NCBI GenBank assembly: GCA_007116505.1
Contig: SKII01000103.1
Coordinates: forward strand, 1-5,583
Origin: Nitriliruptoraceae bacterium
GTDB taxonomy: Bacteria; Actinomycetota; Nitriliruptoria; Nitriliruptorales; Nitriliruptoraceae
Direction: 5' to 3'
Length of the DNA: 5,583 bases
Numbering within the stretch: the stretch's first letter is position 1; every line of letters begins with the position of its first letter. A program made the translations under genes and the position numbers. This document shows, piece after piece, positions 1 through 5,583 of the stretch. The notes under the pieces were generated by a model, which did not search any database, was not told where the DNA came from, and saw only the letters and a program-made list of their open reading frames with translations.

Positions 1-30
1 CGGGCGATGCCGAGCGATGCCGAGCGATGC
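1..30. repeat. 10-bp tandem repeat, three copies
   Basis: Three head-to-tail copies of a 10-bp unit read CGGGCGATGC, CGAGCGATGC and CGAGCGATGC on the plus strand. The first copy differs from the others by one base (G for A at position 3). The array starts at or before the window edge, so the true copy number is unknown. It lies just beyond the stop codon of the PdtaR-like regulator, separated from it by a few bases, and is not inside any gene that can be recognised here. The arms do not form a long inverted repeat and no T-run follows, so it does not look like an intrinsic terminator. Confidence 0.75.
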
Positions 31-36
31 CGGCCG

Positions 37-642
37 TCAGGCGGACGCGCCGCCCTCGAGGCGTGCGATCGTCTCCTCGCTGACCCGGCCCATCGAGATG
101 CGGCGCTGCATCGCCTCACGCTGGAGCCGGCGGAACGCGTCGGCCTCGCTCAGACCCTCGCGCTCCTGCAGCAGGCCCTTCGCACGCTCGACGAGCTTGC
201 GGGCGGCGAGCTGGCCCTGGAGGTCGTCGACGGTCGCCTCGAGCCCGGAGAGCTCACGGAAGCGGCTGATCGCGATCTCGATGGCCGGGAGGAGGTCATG
301 CTTCTGGAACGGCTTGACGAGGTAGGCGAGCGCACCGGCGCGGCGAGCGCGCTCCACGAGCTCGCGCTGGCTGAACGCCGTGAGGATCAGGATCCCGGAG
401 AGCCGCTCACGGGAGATCTCCTCCGCCGCCTCGATGCCGCCCATGACGGGCATCTTCACGTCGAGGATGGCGAGGTCGGGCATCAGCTCGCGGGCGAGAC
501 GGACCGCGGAGGCGCCGTCCGCGACCTCGGCGACGACCTCGAAGCCCTCCTCCTCCAGTATCTCCCTCAGGTCGAGCCGGATCAACGCCTCATCCTCAGC
601 GATGAGGACGCGCGTCCGCGTGGCTGCCTCAGGCTGTGCCAC
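37..642 (-). CDS. pdtaR: PdtaR-like response regulator with ANTAR RNA-binding output domain
   Basis: A 201-residue two-component response regulator, close in length and layout to mycobacterial PdtaR (Rv1626). The receiver domain covers about residues 10-125: acidic pair E16/D17, phosphoacceptor D61 in LDVKMP, T88 and K110 in LVKPF. A short helical linker leads to an ANTAR domain at about 136-195, with the RAKGLL core, the downstream EADAF segment and a conserved C-terminal helix. ANTAR domains bind paired RNA hairpins and act by antitermination or translational control. The partner histidine kinase (PdtaS type) is not in the window. The chosen start is GTG at 642-640, preceded by GGAG with 5-nt spacing. 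A second GTG at 657 would add five residues but has a poorer site. The frame stays open upstream through the tRNA gene to 768, so a longer call would be wrong. The gene lies 22 nt behind tRNA-Leu. The family call is firm; orthology to PdtaR is an inference. Confidence 0.9.
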   Translation of the reverse strand: MAQPEAATRTRVLIAEDEALIRLDLREILEEEGFEVVAEVADGASAVRLARELMPDLAILDVKMPVMGGIEAAEEISRERLSGILILTAFSQRELVERARRAGALAYLVKPFQKHDLLPAIEIAISRFRELSGLEATVDDLQGQLAARKLVERAKGLLQEREGLSEADAFRRLQREAMQRRISMGRVSEETIARLEGGASA

Positions 643-645
643 CTC

Positions 646-651
646 TTCTCC
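646..651 (-). promoter_or_regulatory. Ribosome binding site that fixes the pdtaR start
   Basis: The minus strand reads GGAGAA here, with the GGAG core 5 nt before the GTG at 642-640. It falls in the 22-nt stretch between the 3' end of tRNA-Leu and the coding region. This decides between the GTG at 642 and the in-frame GTG at 657, whose only purine-rich upstream stretch lies within the 3' acceptor arm of the tRNA. It also excludes the still longer open frame that runs across the tRNA. Confidence 0.7.
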
Positions 652-664
652 GATCACTGGCTCG

Positions 665-748
665 TACCCCCGGTGGGACTCGAACCCACACGCCCTCTCG
701 GACAGCGGATTTTGAGTCCGCCCTGTCTGCCGGTTCCAGCACGGGGGC
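665..748 (-). tRNA. tRNA-Leu (anticodon CAA)
   Basis: The minus strand folds into a complete 84-nt class II tRNA. The 7-bp acceptor stem pairs GCCCCCG with CGGGGGT (first pair a G-U wobble), with discriminator A at 665. The D arm has a 3-bp CTG/CAG stem and a loop with the conserved GG. The anticodon stem is GCGGA/TCCGC and its 7-nt loop CTCAAAA gives anticodon CAA, which reads UUG. A 15-nt variable region forms a 4-bp arm, as expected for leucine tRNAs, and the T arm is GTGGG, TTCGAGT, CCCAC. CCA is not encoded: the next bases are CGA, so it must be added after transcription. The discriminator A and long variable arm agree with leucine identity. It sits 72 nt after trpA and 22 nt before pdtaR on the same strand, so it may share a transcript with one or both. 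Confidence 0.96.
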
Positions 749-820
749 GCTGTCCGACGGAGGACCACCCGCGAGGGCGACCCTGCGACATGCTAGCGAG
801 GGCACCACCCGCGCCCGGAT

Positions 821-1630
821 TCAGGCGCGCCGCATGCCCTCCCGCAGGTCGGCGACGAGCGCATGGACGCGGGCGGGCGCACCCTCGCGGTCGCCCTCCC
901 CCACCGCCCGCAGCAGCGCGGACCCGACGATGACGCCATCGGCGAAGCCGGCGACGGACCGCGCGGTCTCCCGGTCACGCACGCCGATGCCGACCGCGAC
1001 AGGCGTCGTGGTGCGCTCCCGCAGCCTCGACACGAGCGCACGGGTGGGGGCGTCGTCGACCCCGTGGACCCCGGTGACCCCGAGGAGCCCGATGGCGTAG
1101 ATCCAGCCGCGGCTCGCCTCGGCGATCGCGTCCAACCGCTCGGGCGACGACACGGACGACGCGAGGAACACCGGCGCGAGGTCCTGCGCGGCGGCCGCTG
1201 CGGTCCAGACGCCGGAATCGACGACAGGGAGGTCGGGGAGGATGACACCGTCGAGGCCGGCGGCGGCGCAGTCCGCCGCGAAGCGCGCGTAGCCCCGGGT
1301 GTCGGCGACGGTGACGTAGGTCATCGCGACGCCGGGGACGTCCGTGCCGGCGAGGGCGTCGCGGGCGACGCCGAGCTGCTCCTCGAGGCCGATCCCCGCG
1401 TCGAGGACCACCTGGTTCGCCGCCTGGATGGTCGGACCGTCCATGATCGGGTCGGAGAACGGCAGCCCGACCTCGACGACGTCCGCACCGGCGTCGACCG
1501 CCGCCCGGATGCAGGCGCGCGAGGTCTCGGGGTCGGGGAACCCTGCGGTCAGGTACACGACGAGCGCCGCGCGGTCCTCCGCCCTCGCCCGCGCGAACGC
1601 GTCGGCGATGCGACCCGGCCCACGGGTCAC
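821..1630 (-). CDS. trpA: Tryptophan synthase alpha subunit
   Basis: Cleaves indole-3-glycerol phosphate to indole and glyceraldehyde 3-phosphate; the indole is channelled to TrpB in the cytosolic alpha2-beta2 complex. The 269 residues match the usual family length and a single TIM barrel. The catalytic Glu/Asp pair is present as E53 and D64 within [18 protein letters not shown]. The phosphate-binding GVTG is at 184-187, and GIGV and IVGSAL follow near the C terminus. Some usually conserved spots are altered: the MTYxNP stretch reads MTYVTV (103-108), and the PDLPxEE segment reads PDLPVVDS (132-139). The catalytic residues are intact, so an active enzyme is expected. The start is a GTG whose TG forms the trpB stop (GTGA at 1627-1630), with a purine-rich GGAGGGGGAG stretch just upstream. 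It is the last biosynthetic gene of the run. Confidence 0.97.
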   Translation of the reverse strand: MTRGPGRIADAFARARAEDRAALVVYLTAGFPDPETSRACIRAAVDAGADVVEVGLPFSDPIMDGPTIQAANQVVLDAGIGLEEQLGVARDALAGTDVPGVAMTYVTVADTRGYARFAADCAAAGLDGVILPDLPVVDSGVWTAAAAAQDLAPVFLASSVSSPERLDAIAEASRGWIYAIGLLGVTGVHGVDDAPTRALVSRLRERTTTPVAVGIGVRDRETARSVAGFADGVIVGSALLRAVGEGDREGAPARVHALVADLREGMRRA

Positions 1631-2904
1631 TCCGCTCCCCCTCCGCGGAACGCGCGGTCCACACCGACGTCCCAGCCAGCGACACGGACGACCTCGTCGA
1701 CGTCCTTGTCGCCCCGGCCGGACATGTTCAGGACGATGCGGGCGCCCTCACCGAGGTGCTCACGGCCGTGCCGGAGGAGCCAGCCCACGGCGTGCGCGGG
1801 CTCGAGCGCCGGGATGATGCCCTCCAGCTCGCACGTCCGGCGGAAGCCGTGCAGGGCATCGTCGTCGGTCGCACCGACGTACTCCCCACGGCCGGAGGTC
1901 GCGAGCCAGGCGTGCTCCGGCCCGACGCCCGGGTAGTCGAGCCCGGCCGAGACGGAGTGCGCCGGACGGACCTGCCCCTCGTCGTCGACGAGCACGATCG
2001 AGCGCGAGCCGTGCAGCACCGCCTCCCTCCCCTCCGAGAGGGTCGCAGCGGACCGGCCGGACCCGATGCCGTCGCCCGCGGCCTCCACGCCGACCAGGCG
2101 CACCCCTTCCTCGCCGATCCAGTCGGCGAACGCTCCGATCGCGTTCGAGCCGCCGCCGACGCAGGCGACGACCGCGTCCGGCGTCCCGCCGGCCTGCGCG
2201 GCGAACTGCACGCGCATCTCCTCGCTGATGACCTTCTGCAGCTCACGGACGAGGGTCGGGAACGGGTGCGGACCCATCGCGGAGCCGATGAGGTAGTGCG
2301 TCGTCTCGACGTTGGTCACCCAGTCGCGCATCGCCTCGTTGATCGCGTCCTTCAGCGTCCGCGTCCCCGACTCCACCGGAACGACCTCCGCGCCGAGCAG
2401 CTGCATCCGCACGACGTTGAGCCGCTGGCGGCGGCAGTCCTCGGCCCCCATGTAGACCGTGCACTCGAGGCCGAACAGCGCCGCCGCGGTGGCGGTCGCG
2501 ACACCGTGCTGCCCGGCCCCCGTCTCCGCGATGACGCGCGGCTTGCCCATGCGGCGGGTGAGCAGCGCCTGGCCAACGACGTTGTTGAGCTTGTGCGACC
2601 CCGTGTGCGCGAGGTCCTCCCGCTTCAGCCAGATCTCGAGACCGGCCTCCTCGCTCAGCCGGCTGGCGAGGTACAGGGGGGTCGGCCGACCGCCGTAGGT
2701 GCGGCGCAGGTGATCGAGCTCGTCGAGGAACGCAGGGTCGACCGACGCCGCGCGCCACGCCTCGGTGAGCTCCGTGAGCGCTCCGGAGAGCGACTCCGGG
2801 ACGAACTGCCCGCCGAACGGTCCGAAGTAGCCCTCGCGGGCCTCCGCCGTCGGCGCGACCGTGCTGGCCGACGTCCCGGTGTCCGTACCCACGATCGCGC
2901 TCAT
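1627..2904 (-). CDS. trpB: Tryptophan synthase beta subunit
   Basis: PLP enzyme that condenses indole with L-serine to give L-tryptophan; partner of TrpA. The 425 residues carry a 20-odd residue variable, Ser/Thr/Ala-rich N-terminal extension before the conserved block starting [12 protein letters not shown]. The PLP lysine is K105 in GSHKLNN (most family members have Ile where this has Leu). The catalytic glutamate is E127 in AETGAGQHG, 22 residues on, the same spacing as K87/E109 of the Salmonella enzyme. The PLP-phosphate loop GGGSNAIG is at 251-258, and the C-terminal SGRGDKD motif is present. This is the ordinary TrpB1 type that works with TrpA, as adjacency to trpA also indicates. The ATG start overlaps the trpC stop (ATGA, 2901-2904) and is served by a strong GGAGGAG (2912-2918) 7 nt upstream. 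Confidence 0.98.
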   Translation of the reverse strand: MSAIVGTDTGTSASTVAPTAEAREGYFGPFGGQFVPESLSGALTELTEAWRAASVDPAFLDELDHLRRTYGGRPTPLYLASRLSEEAGLEIWLKREDLAHTGSHKLNNVVGQALLTRRMGKPRVIAETGAGQHGVATATAAALFGLECTVYMGAEDCRRQRLNVVRMQLLGAEVVPVESGTRTLKDAINEAMRDWVTNVETTHYLIGSAMGPHPFPTLVRELQKVISEEMRVQFAAQAGGTPDAVVACVGGGSNAIGAFADWIGEEGVRLVGVEAAGDGIGSGRSAATLSEGREAVLHGSRSIVLVDDEGQVRPAHSVSAGLDYPGVGPEHAWLATSGRGEYVGATDDDALHGFRRTCELEGIIPALEPAHAVGWLLRHGREHLGEGARIVLNMSGRGDKDVDEVVRVAGWDVGVDRAFRGGGAE

Positions 2905-3722
2905 CGGTCCACTCCTCCGTCCGTGCCCCTCAGCCCGGCGCTGACCAGCGCGCGTGCTGCGGCGGCAGGGTCACCGCTCGTCACCAGATGCTCCCCGACC
3001 AGGACCGCGTCGGCGCCAGCTGCCGCGTAGTCCACGACGTCGGCAGGGCCGTGCACGCCTGATTCGGCGACGAGCACCGCTCCGGATGGTCTCCCGCCCG
3101 CCACCTGCGCGAAGCGGCCCTGCTCGACGCTGAAGTCGCGCAGGTCACGCACGTTCACCCCGACGACCGCAGGGGCGATGCCAGGGTCGAGAGCCGCCAC
3201 CCGGGCCATCTCCGCCTCGTCATGGACCTCCACGAGCGCGTCGATGCCGGCCTCCTCGACGGCGGAGAGCATCGTGCGCAGCTCGGTGTCGTCGAGCACC
3301 ACGGCGAGCAGCAGCACCGCCGCAGCTCCGGCGGCCCGCGCCTCCCACACCTGGTAGGGGGCGACGAGGAAGTCCTTGCGCAGCGTCGGGACGCCGGTGG
3401 CCGCGACGTCCGAGAGGTCCGCGAGCGAGCCTGCGAAGCCGAGCGGGGCGGTCAGCACGGACACGGCGGCCGCGCCTCCCTCGCGGTAGGCGCGGCCGGT
3501 CGCGACGGCATCGAGGTCGGGAGCGAGCGGACCTCGCGATGGCGAGCCGCGCTTGACCTCCGCGATGAGCGCGACGCCGGGCCCGGCGAGCGCGGCACGG
3601 AACGACGGTGGCGCAGCGACCTGCAGCGCGCGGGCCCGCAGCTGCGCGAGCCCCTCCTGCGCCCGTGCCTCCTCGAGGCGTCGACGTGAGTCGGCGACCT
3701 GCGCCGCGAGCACGTCGCTCAC
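2901..3722 (-). CDS. trpC: Indole-3-glycerol-phosphate synthase
   Basis: Closes the ring of 1-(2-carboxyphenylamino)-1-deoxyribulose 5-phosphate to indole-3-glycerol phosphate, the TrpA substrate. The 273-residue single-domain TIM barrel has all expected active-site positions: E55 and K57 in [10 protein letters not shown]116 in LRKDF, E165 in VEVHDE, N190 in VNVRDL, and E220/S221 in VAESGV. The spacing matches the E51, K53, K110, E159, N180, E210, S211 set of the Sulfolobus enzyme to within a few residues. There is no fused TrpF domain, so phosphoribosylanthranilate isomerase must come from another gene. In many actinobacteria this is the dual-function HisA/PriA; that applies here only by inference. 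The start is a GTG overlapping the trpE stop (GTGA, 3719-3722), with GGCGGTGA close upstream as the probable ribosome binding site. Confidence 0.97.
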   Translation of the reverse strand: MSDVLAAQVADSRRRLEEARAQEGLAQLRARALQVAAPPSFRAALAGPGVALIAEVKRGSPSRGPLAPDLDAVATGRAYREGGAAAVSVLTAPLGFAGSLADLSDVAATGVPTLRKDFLVAPYQVWEARAAGAAAVLLLAVVLDDTELRTMLSAVEEAGIDALVEVHDEAEMARVAALDPGIAPAVVGVNVRDLRDFSVEQGRFAQVAGGRPSGAVLVAESGVHGPADVVDYAAAGADAVLVGEHLVTSGDPAAAARALVSAGLRGTDGGVDR

Positions 3723-5269
3723 CGCTCACCGCCGGAAGGCCTGAGCAGCTCCGCCGCACGGATCGCGGCGAGCACCGCGCTCGCCTTGTCCCGCGTCTCC
3801 TGCTCCTCGCGCTCGGCGACGGAGTCGGCCACGATGCCTGCGCCGGCCTGCACATGGGCGACACCGTCGTGGAGCACGACCGTGCGGATCGTGATGCAGG
3901 TGTCGAGGTTGCCGGCCAGGTCGAGGTAGCCCACCGCGCCCGCGTAGGGACCGCGGCGCGTCGGCTCGAGCTCGTCGATGAGCTCCATCGCCCTCACCTT
4001 CGGCGCCCCGGACACGGTCCCGGCCGGGAAGGTCGCGCGCAGCACGTCGACGGGACCGATCTCGTCGCGCAGGCGGCCGGTGACCGCGCTCACCAGATGC
4101 ATGACGTGGCTGTACCGCTCGACCTCCATGAGCTGCGAGACGTCGACCGTGCCGGGCTCGCAGACCCTGCCGAGATCGTTGCGGGCGAGGGCGACGAGCA
4201 TCACGTGCTCCGCCCGCTCCTTGACGTCGGCGAGGAGCTCAGCAGCGAGCGCGCGGTCCTCCTCCGCGTCGGCGCCGCGCCGACGCGTCCCGGCGATCGG
4301 CCACGTCTCGACGCGACGGTCGTGCACCTGCACGAGCGCCTCAGGTGACGAGCCGACGACGTGGGCCTCCCCCGTGTCGATCAGGTAGAGGTACGGCGAC
4401 GGGTTGATCACCCGCAGGACCCTGTAGAGGTCGAAGGGGTCGACGTCGGTCGGCACGGAGAAGCGCTGGCTGAGCACGGTCTGGAACGTGTCGCCGGCCA
4501 CGATGTGCTCGCCGATGCGCTCGACGGCCTCGAGGTACGCCCCGCCCCCCATCGTGGAGCGCACGTCCGCTCCGACGGGACGGACGTCGCGCTGCGGCGG
4601 CTCCACGGGCGCCCGAAGCCGGGAGGGCGCAGCGAGACGGTCGAGCACGGCCGCGTTCGCCGCGTCCGCCTCCGCGTGGGCAGCGCGGAGCGCCGCCTCG
4701 TCGAGGCCGACGGTGACGACGTTGGTGACGACCGTCATCGCCTGCTCGAGATGGTCCAGGGCGACCACGTGCCGCGGGAACATCATGACGGCGTCGGCGA
4801 GCCCGAGGTCGTCGACGACCGTTCCCGGGAGCCGCTCGACCTCACGCACGACGTCGTAGCCGAGGTACCCGACCGCCCCCCCGTGCAGCGGGACACCGGC
4901 GACGGGCGGTGCGGCGAGCACGGCGAGCAGCTCCTCGAGGGTGCCGAGGAGGGTCGCGTCCGGCGCCGGAGCGATCCCGCCCGGCAGCTCGCCCTCGACG
5001 GTGACGCGCCCTGCGCGGCTGCGGACGACGAGGGACGGGTCGAAGCCGACGAACGAGAACCGCCCCCAGCGCTCGCCGTGCTCGGCGGACTCGAGCAGGA
5101 AGCTCGGACCGTCGCCGCGCACCCGGTCGTAGACCGCCAGGGGCGTGTGGAGGTCAGCGAGCACCCGCCGACGGACGGGGACGACGCCATGGGCCGCCGC
5201 CGCGCGGAGGAACCCCTCGAGGTCGGGCGTGACCGGGACGCCCGCCCCGTCGAGCGTGACGCCGCTCAT
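3719..5269 (-). CDS. trpE: Anthranilate synthase component I
   Basis: Converts chorismate and ammonia to anthranilate, normally with glutamine-derived ammonia from TrpG, which is not in this window. The 516 residues have the full two-part layout. The N-terminal region contains the LLES feedback element (58-61). The chorismate-binding domain follows, with NPSPYLY (289-295), GSSPE (306-310), PIAGTRRRG (324-332), KERAEH (350-355), the SHVMHLVS segment (387-394), the TFPAGTVSGAPK run (413-424), and AGAGIVADS plus the closing ETRDK. LLES and NPSPY are the elements that bind tryptophan in enteric TrpE, so feedback inhibition is likely kept. One oddity: the usual MLVDLxRNDLGRV reads MLVALARNDLGRV, with Ala at 360. 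No TrpG fusion is present. The ATG overlaps the hisI stop (ATGA, 5266-5269), and no clear Shine-Dalgarno precedes it, so translation probably depends on coupling to hisI. Confidence 0.97.
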   Translation of the reverse strand: MSGVTLDGAGVPVTPDLEGFLRAAAAHGVVPVRRRVLADLHTPLAVYDRVRGDGPSFLLESAEHGERWGRFSFVGFDPSLVVRSRAGRVTVEGELPGGIAPAPDATLLGTLEELLAVLAAPPVAGVPLHGGAVGYLGYDVVREVERLPGTVVDDLGLADAVMMFPRHVVALDHLEQAMTVVTNVVTVGLDEAALRAAHAEADAANAAVLDRLAAPSRLRAPVEPPQRDVRPVGADVRSTMGGGAYLEAVERIGEHIVAGDTFQTVLSQRFSVPTDVDPFDLYRVLRVINPSPYLYLIDTGEAHVVGSSPEALVQVHDRRVETWPIAGTRRRGADAEEDRALAAELLADVKERAEHVMLVALARNDLGRVCEPGTVDVSQLMEVERYSHVMHLVSAVTGRLRDEIGPVDVLRATFPAGTVSGAPKVRAMELIDELEPTRRGPYAGAVGYLDLAGNLDTCITIRTVVLHDGVAHVQAGAGIVADSVAEREEQETRDKASAVLAAIRAAELLRPSGGER

Positions 5270-5583
5270 GGTGTCGTGCCGAGCGGCCGGTGGAAGCAGG
5301 ACCGCTCACCCGTGTGGCAGGCGACCCCCGTCTGCTCGACGCGGACGACGAGCGCATCGGCGTCGCAGTCGGTCCTGACGTCGACGATGCGCTGCACGTG
5401 CCCGGAGGTCGCCCCCTTCTCCCACAGCTCCTGCCGGGAGCGGCTCCAGAACACCGTCCTGCCCTCGGTGAGCGAGCGTTCGAGCGCCTCGCGGTCCATC
5501 CAGGCGAGCATCAGGACCTCGCCGTCGCCCGCGTCCACGACGACGGCCGGGATGAGGCCGTCCGCGCCGAAGCGGACGTCCTC
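5266..5583 (-). CDS. hisI: Phosphoribosyl-AMP cyclohydrolase, 5' end beyond window
   Basis: Third step of histidine synthesis: opens the purine ring of phosphoribosyl-AMP. The last 105 residues are visible. The frame is open to the window edge, and the conserved GLIPAVVVD block lies upstream of an in-frame GTG at 5538, so that GTG is not the start. Family signatures appear in order: GEVLMLAWMDREAL, WSRSRQELWEKG, TSGHVQ, the metal-binding DCDAD (visible residues 72-76), and ACHTGERSCF with the two zinc-ligand cysteines (89 and 96). The protein ends soon after SCF, so it is the short monofunctional form without a fused HisE pyrophosphohydrolase. Monofunctional enzymes are typically somewhat over 100 residues, so only a short N-terminal piece should be missing. 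The stop overlaps the trpE start, placing this gene at or near the head of the trp run. Confidence 0.96.
   Translation of the reverse strand, partial: EDVRFGADGLIPAVVVDAGDGEVLMLAWMDREALERSLTEGRTVFWSRSRQELWEKGATSGHVQRIVDVRTDCDADALVVRVEQTGVACHTGERSCFHRPLGTTP

Noticed and set aside
752..765. Small hairpin GTCC/GGAC with a 6-nt loop just before tRNA-Leu, considered as a terminator or an ANTAR target
   Set aside because: The stem is only 4 bp with no T-run. The loop (TCCGTC) lacks the A at position 1 expected of ANTAR-bound hexaloops, and no paired second hairpin is evident.
643..768. Longer N terminus for the response regulator, starting at 768 or at GTG 657
   Set aside because: The extension to 768 translates the tRNA-Leu gene, and family members start only a few residues before the receiver domain. 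The GTG at 642 has the better ribosome binding site; 657 remains a minor alternative.
790..795. Possible -10 element TAGCAT for the tRNA/pdtaR unit
   Set aside because: No recognisable -35 lies 16-18 nt upstream and the match is only to the loose TAnnnT pattern, so it is not listed as a feature.
863..3030. Long plus-strand open frames across trpA and trpB (and similar ones at 7-933 and 3608-4348)
   Set aside because: Their translations are rich in Arg, Gly, Ala and Asp without any recognisable domain, and they lie exactly opposite well-identified genes. They arise from the G/C bias at third codon positions.
5536..5538. GTG at 5538 as the start of hisI
   Set aside because: The conserved HisI block GLIPAVVVD is encoded upstream of it in the same frame, so the gene begins outside the window.
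1..5583. Mobile element, CRISPR array, phage or defence genes
   Set aside because: Every coding stretch is accounted for by housekeeping biosynthesis genes, one tRNA and one regulator. No transposase, integrase, spacer array or attachment-site duplication was seen, including at the 3' end of the tRNA.

Overview
The window is a very GC-rich stretch, strongly biased to G or C at third codon positions, with every supported gene on the minus strand. Gene content and style suggest a high-GC actinobacterium. The evidence is the monofunctional hisI placed directly before trpE, the dense operon with GTG starts, and an ANTAR response regulator of the PdtaR (Rv1626) type. The order is not the mycobacterial one: nothing lies between hisI and trpE or between trpE and trpC, and lgt does not follow trpA. 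A species cannot be named from this sequence.

Read in the direction of transcription (high to low coordinates), the right part holds hisI (3' part, running off the window at 5583), trpE, trpC, trpB and trpA. These five genes are joined by four consecutive 4-nt stop/start overlaps (ATGA, GTGA, ATGA, GTGA), so they are almost certainly one translationally coupled operon. TrpE makes anthranilate from chorismate, TrpC makes indole-3-glycerol phosphate, and TrpA/TrpB form tryptophan synthase. HisI is the third step of histidine synthesis. trpG, trpD and trpF are absent from the window. The operon promoter and any leader or attenuator must lie beyond 5583.

After trpA comes a 72-nt gap with no convincing terminator, then a tRNA-Leu(CAA) gene (665-748). 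Only 22 nt further on is a GTG-started PdtaR-like response regulator with an ANTAR RNA-binding domain (37-642). The last 36 nt of the window hold a three-copy 10-bp tandem repeat. No mobile element, CRISPR array or obviously novel system is visible. The points most worth a second look are the tRNA/ANTAR-regulator junction, the near absence of the codon that this tRNA reads, an Asp-to-Ala change in an otherwise conserved TrpE motif, and the terminal repeat.
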